Source: Patescibacteria group bacterium (GTDB taxonomy: Bacteria > Patescibacteriota > JACPGU01). Taken from it: a stretch of 51,052 bases of DNA. Shown here in pieces: positions 7,209 to 15,332 of the stretch. The notes beneath the pieces are model-generated. The model saw only the letters and a program-made list of their open reading frames with translations, was not told the DNA's origin and ran no database searches. Made by a program: the position numbers and the translations under genes. Within the stretch, counting starts at the first letter, position 1; each line of letters opens with the position of its first letter. The stretch is from assembly GCA_028718745.1 (NCBI GenBank), contig JAQULF010000006.1, positions 1-51,052 on the forward strand, read 5' to 3'.

Positions 7209-8822
7209 ATGTTTTCTCGCAGAAGAATAACTTACTCCGGGTTTTCTGATTATTCAAACATAAAAAAAATAGTTTCCATAGCTATTGTTTTTGTTATTAT
7301 AGCGGCCATTTGGGCGGGCTATTTTTTAATTAAATACTATTCCGGTTCGGACAATTTCAATCTTAAAGGTACGATTTATTATAAAACAAGACCTCTTCCG
7401 GATGTTAATGTATCGGTTTCGGGAGCCAGTGTAGTCAGCGATGAAAACGGAGCCTTTATTATTCCGCATTTGCCGCTTGGAAGCGTAGTCGTTAAATTTG
7501 AAAAAAAGGGTTTCGTATCTCTTGAGGAAAAAGTTTTTTTGTGGAGAAAAAATCAGGAAATGGATAAAATAACGCTCACTCGCGATGAAAATTTTAGCGC
7601 TTCTTTCTCGGGCACGGTTTTAAATAATTTTGACAAACGACCGATTGCTAATGCCATTATTCATCTGGGTAATGCTACCGCCACTAGCGATGAAACAGGC
7701 TTGTTTGAGTTTATTGATATGCCCAAAGAAAATTCAAGCTTAACAATTTCGGCGGTTGGTTTTTGGGATTTGACGGAAGATATTAATTTAGCAGCTCTCG
7801 GTTCCGGTCCAAAAGAATACAATCTTACTCCTTACGGCCGAGTTTCTTTTACTTCTTTGAGAGATGGCAAGAAAAACATTTATGCCATAAATTATGACGG
7901 TAAAAATTTGACAAACCTTACTTCTAAAATCAAAGGTGATTGCTGGGGTGGAGTTTTTGCGCCGAGTAATGGCAGTTTGATATTTTATTCTGATTTTGAG
8001 GGAATAACCGATCAATGGGGACAAAAAATTCCGGCACTTTATTTATTAGAAAAAGGCTCTGATAAACCGATAAAAATTAGCCGTGATGTTATTCCTGAAG
8101 GAGAATTCAAAATCAGCCGAAATGGAACCCGAATAGTTTTTCCCGGAAAGAAAAAGAATGAAGATAAAATTGAGATTTATTTAGCCGGTATTGCTAAAAA
8201 AGAAGAGTGGGCTCAACTGACCGACAACGATTTAACAGAAAGCAATCTCGATATCTCTCCGGATGGGAACCAAGTTATCTATGGCGTTTTTAATGAGGGA
8301 GTTCGCGAAATTTATTCTCAAAAGATAGGATCTTTTACGGATAAAAAAATATCTGCCAGTCCAAACAGGGAGACATTTCTTTCCTATTCTCCGGATGGCA
8401 AAAGTATTTTATATGTCCGAGAAACACCGGATTTGCGATCCCAAATTTTTATTTATGATGTAGTAAAGCAGAAAGAGAAGGAAATTTACAAGACTTCCAC
8501 TAATATTCAAAACATCGTTTGGAATAAATCCAGCGATAAAATTGTTTTTACCTCTATTCGCGACGACAAAGACAATATTTACAGCATTGATACCAGTGGG
8601 GAAAATGAAATTAAATTAACTGATCAAGGCGCCAATTATAAAGATATTTTATGGCCTGATTTAGAAAAGATTTTGGTTTTTATGATTAAAAAAGACAATG
8701 GCAATTCTCTGGCGGTTATGGATATTTCTCATCGAACAATCCACGAAATTGAGAATATCAGCGATGATGTTTTGAGTTGGGATAGTGAAGTTTTTGACAC
8801 GGTAGCAAGAGATGGTCTATAA
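7209..8822 (+). CDS. membrane-anchored protein with carboxypeptidase-like and TolB-like propeller domains
   Basis: A 537-residue protein facing outside the membrane. The order is: short basic N-terminus; one membrane helix at about residues 21-42 (IVSIAIVFVIIAAIWAGYFLI); two carboxypeptidase-regulatory-like beta domains (about 50-110 and 130-190, with LKGTIYYKTRPLPDVNVSV and FSGTVLNNFDKRPIANAII); then a WD40-like/PD40 beta-propeller from about 200 to the end, with repeated SPDGK/SPDGN blades (DISPDGNQVIYG, SYSPDGKSILYV) and NIYAINYDG/NIYSIDTSG. No catalytic residues were found, so it is probably a binding or scaffold protein of the envelope. It has its own promoter and a strong ribosome site. 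Confidence 0.8.
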   Translation: MFSRRRITYSGFSDYSNIKKIVSIAIVFVIIAAIWAGYFLIKYYSGSDNFNLKGTIYYKTRPLPDVNVSVSGASVVSDENGAFIIPHLPLGSVVVKFEKKGFVSLEEKVFLWRKNQEMDKITLTRDENFSASFSGTVLNNFDKRPIANAIIHLGNATATSDETGLFEFIDMPKENSSLTISAVGFWDLTEDINLAALGSGPKEYNLTPYGRVSFTSLRDGKKNIYAINYDGKNLTNLTSKIKGDCWGGVFAPSNGSLIFYSDFEGITDQWGQKIPALYLLEKGSDKPIKISRDVIPEGEFKISRNGTRIVFPGKKKNEDKIEIYLAGIAKKEEWAQLTDNDLTESNLDISPDGNQVIYGVFNEGVREIYSQKIGSFTDKKISASPNRETFLSYSPDGKSILYVRETPDLRSQIFIYDVVKQKEKEIYKTSTNIQNIVWNKSSDKIVFTSIRDDKDNIYSIDTSGENEIKLTDQGANYKDILWPDLEKILVFMIKKDNGNSLAVMDISHRTIHEIENISDDVLSWDSEVFDTVARDGL

Positions 8823-8832
8823 TGAGCAATAG

Positions 8833-8949
8833 GGTCTACGAATTACGAATGGGTACGAATATACGAATAGGAGAGTAAAAATTAGGAAATTAAGAAATTA
8901 TTTTAGACAAGAATTCGTACATTCGTATAAATTCGTAATTCGTAGTACC
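8833..8949. repeat. inverted repeat, TACGAAT family, copy 1
   Basis: The left arm GGTCTACGAATTACGAAT and the right arm ATTCGTAATTCGTAGTACC are reverse complements enclosing about 80 bp. A second left arm lies at 19158-19195 and a right-arm-like piece at 19867-19880. Confidence 0.8.
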
Positions 8950-8986
8950 TTAGTTTTATTAAAATATAAATAAACATTTAAACGCT

Positions 8987-9358
8987 ATGGAAAATACTGA
9001 CATTTTGATTCTGATCCTATCAATCGGTTTTATCATTTTAATCATTTTTGTTTGTGTGGCGATCGGGACAATGATAAAGGTTATGTTGGATATTAAAAAA
9101 ATAACCGAAATCGCCAAAAGAGAAGCCGAGAGCGTAGCCGACAAAGTCGACGCTATTGGGGACAGGGCCAAGAATTTTTTTACCAACACCATGGTGATTG
9201 AGAAGATAATTCCTTCACTTCTAGGAGCCATCAGTTTCGGATTGGGCGCCAAGAAAACCTATGAGGAATACAAGGCGAAATCGGAAAAAACTGATAAAGG
9301 TAGCGACAAAAAGAAAAAGAAGAAAAATAAGATTTTTTCTGAAGAAGAGATAGATTAG
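8987..9358 (+). CDS. small membrane protein, DUF948-like
   Basis: A 123-residue protein with one strong N-terminal membrane helix (about residues 5-30, ILILILSIGFIILIIFVCVAI), an amphipathic region (KKITEIAKREAESVADKVDAIGDRAKNFF) and a Lys-rich cytosolic tail. The layout resembles DUF948 or YtxH-like stress/envelope proteins. It heads a group of three small membrane-associated genes that leads to an HtrA protease on the same strand. No catalytic motif is seen. The family resemblance is inferred from layout. Confidence 0.7.
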   Translation: MENTDILILILSIGFIILIIFVCVAIGTMIKVMLDIKKITEIAKREAESVADKVDAIGDRAKNFFTNTMVIEKIIPSLLGAISFGLGAKKTYEEYKAKSEKTDKGSDKKKKKKNKIFSEEEID

Positions 9359-9458
9359 AATTTTAAAATTTAAATTTTAAAATTTAAAATTTTTGCGACC
9401 AGATTTTTAATTACAATTAAGGTTGTAAATTACAAATAATACAAATAAAAATAAAATC

Positions 9459-9728
9459 ATGTCTTATCTTAAAACTTTTGCAAAAGGAGTAGCTTTGGGT
9501 GGATTGGTAGGGGTTATCTATGGCCTCTTCAATGCTCCCAAAAAAGGTAAAGAAATGCAAAAAGAAGCAAAAAGCACTCTTAAAAAATTGGCGAAAAAAG
9601 AGAAAGGAATTGAAAAGAAAATCGCTCCGAAGGTAAAGAAGGCGATAAAAAGAGTAAGGGTAGCGGTTAAAAAAAATCACGCTACGCGTGATCAGGCGAA
9701 GCCTGATAAAAAAGGAAAGAAAAGATAA
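9459..9728 (+). CDS. YtxH-like protein carrying an in-frame REP
   Basis: An 89-residue protein with the YtxH pattern: a glycine-rich hydrophobic start (FAKGVALGGLVGVIYGLFNAPKKGKEM) followed by a strongly basic helix. Its last 16 residues (NHATRDQAKPDKKGKKR) are encoded partly by a palindromic repeat at 9677-9706, so the natural C-terminus has probably been replaced or extended. The stop overlaps the next start (ATG at 9728), giving tight coupling. Function of YtxH proteins is poorly known; some are stress-induced. Confidence 0.75.
   Translation: MSYLKTFAKGVALGGLVGVIYGLFNAPKKGKEMQKEAKSTLKKLAKKEKGIEKKIAPKVKKAIKRVRVAVKKNHATRDQAKPDKKGKKR
9677..9706. repeat. tandem-hairpin repeat, TCACGC family, copy 1
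   Basis: TCACGC-TAC-GCGTGA followed directly by TCAGGC-GAA-GCCTGA. It lies in the coding region of the YtxH-like gene. A copy differing by one base is at 17932-17961 in the rpsB leader. Confidence 0.9.
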
Positions 9729-10024
9729 TGTCTTTGCGTAATAATAAAAGTAGAAGAGTGGCAAGAAAGAATAAGGAAGAAGCCAAGAGCTTTGTTGATA
9801 TTCTGGGCAGTGACGATTTTGATGAATATATCAATTTTATTAAAAGTCCCACCAAAACTTTCTTCTTTAATTTTTTAAGGGGAACCGGATTTGGACTCGG
9901 CACCATTTTGGGAACCGCCATTGTTTTATCCTTAATACTTTACATAGTGAGTTTACTAGGCGGATTACCGATAGTAGGAGATTATGTCAGGAGCATTGTA
10001 AGCCATATTAATTTAGGGAAATAA
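9728..10024 (+). CDS. DUF5665-like membrane protein
   Basis: A 98-residue protein with a basic N-terminus, an acidic segment (SFVDILGSDDFDEYINFIKSP), the block FFFNFLRGTGFGLGTILGTAIVLSLILYIVSLLGGLPIVGDYV containing one long or two short membrane segments, and a short tail. This matches DUF5665. It overlaps the preceding gene by one base and is 15 nt from the HtrA gene, so these three are probably one operon. Role unknown; proximity suggests envelope quality control. Confidence 0.75.
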   Translation: MSLRNNKSRRVARKNKEEAKSFVDILGSDDFDEYINFIKSPTKTFFFNFLRGTGFGLGTILGTAIVLSLILYIVSLLGGLPIVGDYVRSIVSHINLGK

Positions 10025-10039
10025 AATTAAAATAATAGT

Positions 10040-11215
10040 ATGGATAATCTAGAACAACCAGAATTGCAAAATCAGGTAGAACCTAATAAAAAAACAAGCA
10101 AAAAGAAGCTCGTTTCTTTTTTGATTTTGTTTTTAATTATCGCGATTCTTTCCGGCGTTATCTCATCTTACGGCTTTGTGCGCTATTTTATGAAACAAGG
10201 AGCCAACCCCGATGGCACGCCTCGCATTACCGAAAAAGTTACCGTAGAAGAAAATTCCGGAGTGGTAGAGGCGGTCAAAAAGATTTCACCCTCGGTAGTT
10301 AGTATTTCCACGACCTCAAAAGCCTTGAGTTTTTTTGGCGATGTAGTTGAGCAAAAGGGAGGCGGCACCGGGTTCATCGTTACTAATGACGGCTTGATTT
10401 TAACTAATAAGCATGTGGTTACCGGTTCCAGTGATTTGACGGTGATAACCAATGACGGCAAGGACTATAAGGCAACCGTAGTGGCGACCGATCCGCTTTT
10501 TGATTTTGCTTTGGTCAAAATAGATGCCAAGAATCTTCCGGTAGTAGAATTGGGCGATTCCGATCAGTTGGATATCGGTCAGAAAGTTATCGCAATCGGC
10601 AATGCTTTAGGCGAATATGACAATAGTGTCAGTGTGGGTGTTATTTCGGGAAGAGCTCGCTCTATTACCGCTTCAGATCGTTCCGGCGGAGGTACTTCTC
10701 ATATGGAAGGCTTGATTCAAATTGATGCGCCGATTAATCCGGGAAACTCCGGTGGGCCATTAGTCAACATTTCTGGTCAAGTTATCGGGATAAACACCGC
10801 TATCGATTCACAGGCCAATTCTATCGGTTTTGCGCTTCCGATCAACAGCGCCAAAGTGGCTCTCAATTCCTATCTTAAAAATGGTAAAATTACCCGTCCT
10901 TTTATGGGAGTAAGATATGTTAATATCACTCGTGAATTTGCGGCGGCTAACCAGCTAGATGTAAATAGCGGCGCTTTGATTGTTGCCGGAACCGGACAAG
11001 GCGAAACTTTGGCTATTGTTACCGGAGGACCGGCCGACAAAGCTGGATTGGCTGAAAAAGATATTATTACCGAGATTAATGGTGAAAAAATAACTGAAAA
11101 TAAGAGTGTGATTTCAATCTTATCATCCTATAATCCGGGAGATAAAGTTGAAGTTAAATACTTGAGAAAAGGAGAAGAAAAGACAACGACAGTTACGCTG
11201 GGGGAGATGAAATAA
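10040..11215 (+). CDS. HtrA/DegP-type serine protease with PDZ domain
   Basis: A 391-residue envelope protease that degrades misfolded proteins. A single membrane anchor is at about residues 24-46. The trypsin-like domain has the full triad: His125 in LTNKHVV, Asp155 in DPLFDFALVKID and Ser237 in PGNSGGP. One PDZ domain follows at about 300-385 (GGPADKAGLAEKDIITEINGEKI). Length and order are those of HtrA/DegS-like proteins with one PDZ. A TAAAAT hexamer lies 6 nt before the ATG but cotranscription with the upstream gene is as likely. After the stop comes a run of TAAG-type short repeats (about 11216-11248). Confidence 0.95.
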   Translation: MDNLEQPELQNQVEPNKKTSKKKLVSFLILFLIIAILSGVISSYGFVRYFMKQGANPDGTPRITEKVTVEENSGVVEAVKKISPSVVSISTTSKALSFFGDVVEQKGGGTGFIVTNDGLILTNKHVVTGSSDLTVITNDGKDYKATVVATDPLFDFALVKIDAKNLPVVELGDSDQLDIGQKVIAIGNALGEYDNSVSVGVISGRARSITASDRSGGGTSHMEGLIQIDAPINPGNSGGPLVNISGQVIGINTAIDSQANSIGFALPINSAKVALNSYLKNGKITRPFMGVRYVNITREFAAANQLDVNSGALIVAGTGQGETLAIVTGGPADKAGLAEKDIITEINGEKITENKSVISILSSYNPGDKVEVKYLRKGEEKTTTVTLGEMK

Positions 11216-11261
11216 TAAGCAGTAAGTTTATAAGTAGTAAGCAAGTAAGTGGGAGCGTTTA

Positions 11262-12197
11262 TCATAACGCTCCTATTTTTATAATCGCAACGCGGTCTCT
11301 ATTTGCGAGGTCTTTTTTTATCTCAATTTGAGCTTCAGGGAATAGATCTTGGATATATTTCTTTAACGATTTAGCCTGGTTTTCTCCGATTTCGATAAAG
11401 ATTACTGTAGGGGTTTGATTTATCAAACCCTTTTGATACCACTTGGCTTTTATCTGTTGAAACATTTTTCGATATAAATCCAACCCGTCTCTTCCACCTT
11501 TGAGAGCTATTTGGGGTTCGTATTTTAAGGCCTTGGAGTCGGAAGATTTTAAGAGATTGCGCATATCATTATCTAGGTAGGGGAGATTGGCGACGATAAT
11601 ATCAGGTTTAAATCTGATATTTTGTAACAAATCTGATTTTTTGAATCTTGCATTCTGTAGGGAACAGGCATGCCTGTTCCCTACAATAATGCGATTTTTT
11701 CTAGCAACTCTTAAGGCTTTCTCTGATATATCAGCGGCGATTATTTTGATGTTTGGTAGATACTTTGCTAAGGTTAAGGCAATACAACCGGAGCCGGTGC
11801 CGAGTTCCAAAATCGTAGGGGCGCGGTTTCCGCGCCCTTTTTTGGGCGGGGTCACCCCGCCCCTACAGAAATCAATAACACTTTCCACCAATAACTCTGT
11901 TTCCGGTCTTGGTACCAACACATTTTTATTCACCATAAAATCTATCCCATAAAACTCTTTTGAACCTGTAAGATAGGCGATGGGGTAGTGTTTTTTGCGT
12001 TTAGCAATTAACTTTTTAAATCTGGTTAAGTTGTAAGTTGTAAGTTGTAAGTTGGGATTGGATAACATTTTTTCTCTATTAAAACCCAAAACGAATCCAA
12101 GCAAAATTTCTGCATCCAATCGTGCAGAATCTATTTTTACTTTCTTTAATTCATTTATTCCATAGTTTAGGGATTGTTTTAAAGAAATTGTTGACAT
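11262..12197 (-). CDS. prmC: peptide chain release factor N5-glutamine methyltransferase
   Basis: PrmC methylates the Gln of the GGQ motif in release factors; RF1 is encoded 4 kb away. The family blocks are YLTGSKEFYGIDFMV, VLVPRPETELLVE, the SAM-binding ILELGTGSGCIALTLAKYLP and the substrate motif VANLPYLDND (NLPY in place of the commoner NPPY). At 311 residues it is longer than usual because repeats are read in frame: QKGLINQTP (11406-11430), IVGNRHACSLQ (11656-11685), CRGGVTPPKKGRGNRAP (11815-11876) and LQLTTYNL (12027-12054). The frame stays open through all four, which argues for a working gene. A TATACT-like -10 lies upstream on this strand. Confidence 0.94.
   Translation of the reverse strand: MSTISLKQSLNYGINELKKVKIDSARLDAEILLGFVLGFNREKMLSNPNLQLTTYNLTRFKKLIAKRKKHYPIAYLTGSKEFYGIDFMVNKNVLVPRPETELLVESVIDFCRGGVTPPKKGRGNRAPTILELGTGSGCIALTLAKYLPNIKIIAADISEKALRVARKNRIIVGNRHACSLQNARFKKSDLLQNIRFKPDIIVANLPYLDNDMRNLLKSSDSKALKYEPQIALKGGRDGLDLYRKMFQQIKAKWYQKGLINQTPTVIFIEIGENQAKSLKKYIQDLFPEAQIEIKKDLANRDRVAIIKIGAL
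11406..11430. repeat. REP hairpin inside prmC
   Basis: TGTAGG followed by GGGTTTGAT/ATCAAACCC with a 2-nt loop. Confidence 0.85.
11656..11685. repeat. perfect 30-bp REP palindrome inside prmC
   Basis: TGTAGGGAACAGGCA and its exact reverse complement. The left 25 bases recur at 21904 in the second transposase gene. It adds ten codons. Confidence 0.93.
11815..11876. repeat. REP doublet inside prmC
   Basis: GTAGGGGCGCGG...CCCCTAC, two GC-rich hairpins separated by a T-rich spacer; same sequence family as the dus doublet at 6189-6242. Confidence 0.92.
12027..12054. repeat. heptanucleotide tandem repeat inside prmC
   Basis: Four perfect units of TAAGTTG. On the coding strand it encodes LQLTTYNL. 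A similar TAAGTAG/TAAGTAT array is inside prfA. Confidence 0.9.
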
Positions 12198-12242
12198 GAC
12201 GGAAAATGTTTAGTATAATAAAGGATATTTGACTTTTATGTC

Positions 12243-12443
12243 AAATCTCAAATGTTAAATGTTAAAACCATATGTTAAAGCCGATTATCTTAAGATTTGA
12301 CACCTGCCCGCCCATGCCTTATTTGATATTTGAGCAGTCGAACATTAGTTATAGAAATATATTTTAAATCTGTTTGATAATCAGTATGGCGATGGCAGGC
12401 GGGTAATAAGATATGACTTTGAGATTTAACATCTAACATTTAA
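12243..12443. repeat. composite inverted repeat, non-coding
   Basis: Between prmC and the rubrerythrin-like gene. Outer arms are rich in CAAATGTTAAATGTT and TTTAACATCTAACATTT. Inner GC-rich blocks CCTGCCCGCCCATGCC and GGCGATGGCAGGCGGG could pair. No open frame of note. It may be a REP cluster or a decayed element. Confidence 0.6.
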
Positions 12444-12480
12444 GATATTAATAATTATAGCATTTAAACGAGAAAAAATC

Positions 12481-13068
12481 ATGAAGTCTTTTCGTTGTAC
12501 AATCTGTGGAGAACTATTTCTAGGAAGCAAATTGCCTTCTCATTGCCCTTTTTGTGGGGTAAAAGCGAAGTATATACTCAACTCCGAAGAAGTTAACGGC
12601 GCTGAAATTTTTATGATAAAAAATATCTCCGACGAATCTAGGAAGAGCCTGATTGTGGCATTAAACAAGGAGACCTCTAATGCCTCATTTTACAAATGCG
12701 CCAGCGATAATGGTGAAAAAGAAGAAATTAGAATTTTATTCAACAGATTGGCAAAGATTGAAAGGGAACACGCCAATATAATCGGTAAGTTTCTTGATCT
12801 GGACGCGGTAGAATTTACCGACCAAGAATGCAGTCATTATGATTCTAAAAATCTCGAACAGGCACTGGAATCTACAAAAGAAATTGTTAAGTTCTATAAA
12901 AAGGCTAGCATAGAGGCAAGAGAAGTAAAAATCAGCAACCTTTTCAAAGCTTTAGGCGAGGTTGAAGAAAGCTGTTACAAAATGCTAAGTTCTTTCGGTT
13001 CTCCGGAAATAAAAAAAGACGAACACGCTTTTGTGCCGCCTTTGTACTTTCGAGTGAGGGGGAAATAA
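12481..13068 (+). CDS. rubrerythrin-like protein with N-terminal zinc ribbon/rubredoxin
   Basis: A 195-residue protein. The N-terminus has two Cys-x2-Cys knuckles (RCTICGEL and HCPFCGV), which bind Fe or Zn as in rubredoxin. A four-helix ferritin-like domain follows, with NKETSNASFY, IEREHANI (the ExxH pair), SIEAREVKI and VEESCYKM. In classic rubrerythrin the last helix carries a second ExxH; here the position is Ser/Cys, so the di-iron site may be altered. The expected role is peroxide reduction or oxygen protection in an anaerobe. The fold assignment is good, activity uncertain. Confidence 0.8.
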   Translation: MKSFRCTICGELFLGSKLPSHCPFCGVKAKYILNSEEVNGAEIFMIKNISDESRKSLIVALNKETSNASFYKCASDNGEKEEIRILFNRLAKIEREHANIIGKFLDLDAVEFTDQECSHYDSKNLEQALESTKEIVKFYKKASIEAREVKISNLFKALGEVEESCYKMLSSFGSPEIKKDEHAFVPPLYFRVRGK

Positions 13069-13074
13069 AGATTG

Positions 13075-13332
13075 TTATTCGGGGATTGGAACCTTGCCGT
13101 TCTCGTCAATGTGTGTTACGGCCTCTTTGATTTCTTCTATGGAGGCCTCTATGCTGGAGAATCCTTTTTCTTTCAGGAGTGTTTGGATCTCGATTATGTT
13201 ATCCTCGTTTTCGAAATCCATTTTTTTGCTCGTCTTTTTTTCTCGCTCCCTTAATATTTCGGCTATGTAACTTGCCAGCATCAGGTTGTTTATTTCCATG
13301 GTTTTCGGTTCGAAGATCGTTATTGTCGCCAT
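13075..13332 (-). CDS. small hypothetical protein
   Basis: An 85-residue acidic protein, probably helical (INNLMLASYIAEILREREKKTSKK, then IIEIQTLLKEKGF and SIEASIEEIKEAVTHI). A good ribosome site, AGCGAGGACATTAAC, precedes the ATG and nearly matches that of the upstream neighbour at 13640. The two are about 60 nt apart and probably form one transcript from the promoter at 13676-13704. No family recognised. Confidence 0.65.
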   Translation of the reverse strand: MATITIFEPKTMEINNLMLASYIAEILREREKKTSKKMDFENEDNIIEIQTLLKEKGFSSIEASIEEIKEAVTHIDENGKVPIPE

Positions 13333-13394
13333 GTTAATGTCCTCGCTTTCTTTTCCTTTTTTTATTTAATACCGGGTAAAGGGGAAATAGGGGT

Positions 13395-13640
13395 TTATGC
13401 TACTTGGGGGAGAATCAAGTTTCTATGCTCTGTCTCCATTCTCTTTAGCTCTGCTCGCATCTTCTTGATGTCCATCGCGATTCCTTGCTTGTTCATGAAT
13501 TTTACGATGGGCGCCAGAGTCCTTTCGGGTGCATCGTGTCTGGGGATCTCAATCGCTTTGATTTTTTTCTTTCCTTTTTGTTTCTCCATGTAATATACGC
13601 CGATATTACCCAAAACTTCTCCACGGATAGGTTCTCTCAT
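13395..13640 (-). CDS. small basic hypothetical protein
   Basis: An 81-residue protein, rich in Lys/Arg, with a beta-like start (IRGEVLGNIGVYYMEKQKGKKKIKAIEIP) and a helical end (IVKFMNKQGIAMDIKKMRAELKRMETEH). AGCGAGGACATTAAT forms its ribosome site. It is the first gene after a strong promoter. No family recognised; the paired leader sequences with the 13332 gene suggest the two act together. Confidence 0.65.
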   Translation of the reverse strand: MREPIRGEVLGNIGVYYMEKQKGKKKIKAIEIPRHDAPERTLAPIVKFMNKQGIAMDIKKMRAELKRMETEHRNLILPQVA

Positions 13641-13675
13641 GATATTAATGTCCTCGCTTTCAGTTTTTTTCTTTG

Positions 13676-13704
13676 ATTATAGCATTTTTATTTGGTTGAA
13701 ACAA
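13676..13704 (-). promoter_or_regulatory. promoter with extended -10
   Basis: Read on the minus strand: TTGTTT, 17-nt spacer, TGCTATAAT. It drives the 13640 gene. Confidence 0.65.
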
Positions 13705-13792
13705 TATAAAAATATAGCAATATAATAATTTTTGTAGTAACATTTAGGAAAAGAAATATATTTTTAATTGCTAAATTATTAAGGAGGAAAAA

Positions 13793-14500
13793 ATGCCTAA
13801 ACTTGTTTTTGATATCGAAACAATTGGGAGAGATTGGGATGAGTTTGATAAATTAACCCAAGAAGACTTAACGCGCTGGTTGAAACGGGAACTTTATACT
13901 GAAGAAGAGGCGCAGTTCAAAGTTGAAAATACCAAAGAAGAAACAGCTCTTTCCCCGCTAACCGGTGAGATTGTTTCGATTGCGATTTATGATGTTGAAA
14001 GAGAAGCCGGAGCGGTTTATTTTCAAGCTCCGGAAGCGAGTGAACCGATATTTATCGAAGAAAATGGGATCAAATACCAATCTATGACGGAGGCTGAAAT
14101 TCTCAAAACTTTTTGGGATATCGCACAGAAATACAAAGAGTTTATCACATTTAATGGTAGGGGATTTGACGCGCCATTTATGGCGATTCGCTCGGCAATT
14201 AACGGAATCGCGCCAACTGTGGATCTGATGGAAGGTCGCTATCTTTATCAGCAAAGAGGAGTGAAGCATATCGATGTTTATGATCAGATGACTTTTTATG
14301 GCGCGACCAGTAAAAAGGGTTCTCTGCATCTTTTCTGCCGCGCATTTGATATTCCGAGTCCAAAAACAGGCGGTTCGGGTGGTGAAGTTGGGGAATTATT
14401 TAAGAAAAAAGAATACGAAAAAATCGCCCGATACAATATGGGCGATGTGATCGCGACAAAAGAATTATATTTGAAGTGGGAGAAGTATTTGAAATTCTAA
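13793..14500 (+). CDS. predicted 3'-5' exonuclease, PolB exonuclease-like (DEDDy)
   Basis: A 235-residue protein of the DNA_pol_B_exo2 type, a free-standing exonuclease related to the proofreading domain of family B polymerases. The three Exo motifs are visible: LVFDIETIG (Exo I, DIE, residues 4-10), FITFNGRGFDAPFM (Exo II, NGxxFD) and RYNMGDVIATKELY (Exo III, YxxxD, which makes it DEDDy). No polymerase domain follows. A strong AAGGAGGAAAAA ribosome site precedes the ATG. Likely role is DNA repair or RNA/DNA end trimming; the substrate is unknown. Confidence 0.87.
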   Translation: MPKLVFDIETIGRDWDEFDKLTQEDLTRWLKRELYTEEEAQFKVENTKEETALSPLTGEIVSIAIYDVEREAGAVYFQAPEASEPIFIEENGIKYQSMTEAEILKTFWDIAQKYKEFITFNGRGFDAPFMAIRSAINGIAPTVDLMEGRYLYQQRGVKHIDVYDQMTFYGATSKKGSLHLFCRAFDIPSPKTGGSGGEVGELFKKKEYEKIARYNMGDVIATKELYLKWEKYLKF

Positions 14501-14502
14501 TC

Positions 14503-14550
14503 TGTCATCCTCGAACTCTATTTCGCCCTTACAAAAATTATATAGAATAG
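14503..14550. repeat. TGTCATCC-family repeat, interrupted copy (left part)
   Basis: It matches the reverse complement of the right end of the 1984-2144 element (TGTCATCCTCGAACTCTA). It breaks off at the transposase region; a matching end, AATGACACAAGGGG, reappears at about 15345. Confidence 0.7.
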
Positions 14551-14552
14551 TT

Positions 14553-14576
14553 GGTTCAAAGCTCCTGCTTTGAACT
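14553..14576. repeat. REP hairpin flanking transposase 1, left
   Basis: GGTTCAAAGC-TCCT-GCTTTGAAC. It is the inverted counterpart of the hairpin at 15309-15332 on the other side of the gene. Confidence 0.88.
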
Positions 14577-14580
14577 ATAA

Positions 14581-15282
14581 ATGTACAATAACGCATTCAG
14601 CAAACATTTAAACAAAAACAAAATGCCTTCATTAAGAATTCATCAAGAAAATGAAAACGCCCCGCACTTTGTTACTTTGACTACAATAGAATGGTTAAAT
14701 ATCTTTACCCAAAAAGAATATTTTAATTGCATAATAAAATGTCTGAAATTTTGTCAAAAGAATTTAGGGTTATTGCTTTATGAATATGTGATTATGACCA
14801 ATCATATTCATTTGATTGTACAAGCAAAAGATGGTTATAAATTATCACAAATTATTAGCAGTTTTAAGAGGCATACTACCAGAGAGACAATAAAGCTGTT
14901 GAAGCAAGACAGAAGGAAACATATTTTAGTACTATTACGCGGTGGTATTTATAATCCGAATGATCAAGGTAGGGTTCAGGGATTAAACCCTGAACCAACA
15001 TATAAAAATAAAGTTGGTTCGGACTTTAATGTCCGAACCTTACAAAAACAGAAACAATATCAAAAGTTCATACTTCAGGATTATAAAGGATCAATCTGGC
15101 AGGAAACTAATTATCCTGAATTAATTGAATCTGAAAAGTTTCTTCAACAAAAGATTGATTACATATATAATAATCCGGTTATCAAAGGATATGTAGATGA
15201 ACCACAACATTATCTTTATTCTTCTGCCAGTAACCGATATTTAGATGATAATTCAATCATTGAACTTGATAACTTGATTTAA
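14581..15282 (+). CDS. REP-associated tyrosine transposase (Y1, IS200-like)
   Basis: A 233-residue HUH single-strand transposase of the RAYT type, which is associated with spread of REP hairpins. The HUH metal site is in YVIMTNHIHLIVQA. The catalytic Tyr is probably in the C-terminal half, near QDYKGSIW. A second ATG at 14623 (MPSLRIHQEN) would give a more typical RAYT start, so the first 14 residues may not be made. Codons for residues about 130-155 come from a two-hairpin REP inserted in frame (14969-15043), a region where the protein would otherwise run straight from KHI to QKQ. Matching hairpins flank the gene. Confidence 0.88.
   Translation: MYNNAFSKHLNKNKMPSLRIHQENENAPHFVTLTTIEWLNIFTQKEYFNCIIKCLKFCQKNLGLLLYEYVIMTNHIHLIVQAKDGYKLSQIISSFKRHTTRETIKLLKQDRRKHILVLLRGGIYNPNDQGRVQGLNPEPTYKNKVGSDFNVRTLQKQKQYQKFILQDYKGSIWQETNYPELIESEKFLQQKIDYIYNNPVIKGYVDEPQHYLYSSASNRYLDDNSIIELDNLI
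14969..15043. repeat. REP doublet inside transposase 1
   Basis: GTAGG start, then GGTTCAGGG/CCCTGAACC (14973-14996) and GGTTCGGAC/GTCCGAACC (15016-15039), ending CTTAC. It is 75 bp, 25 codons. The hairpins share GGTTC ends with those flanking the gene. Confidence 0.9.
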
Positions 15283-15308
15283 GAATAAACTTCATAATGT
15301 ACATATTA

Positions 15309-15332
15309 GGTTCAAAGCAGGAGCTTTGAACC
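15309..15332. repeat. REP hairpin flanking transposase 1, right
   Basis: GGTTCAAAGC-AGGA-GCTTTGAACC, the exact reverse complement of the left hairpin apart from one end base. Confidence 0.9.
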
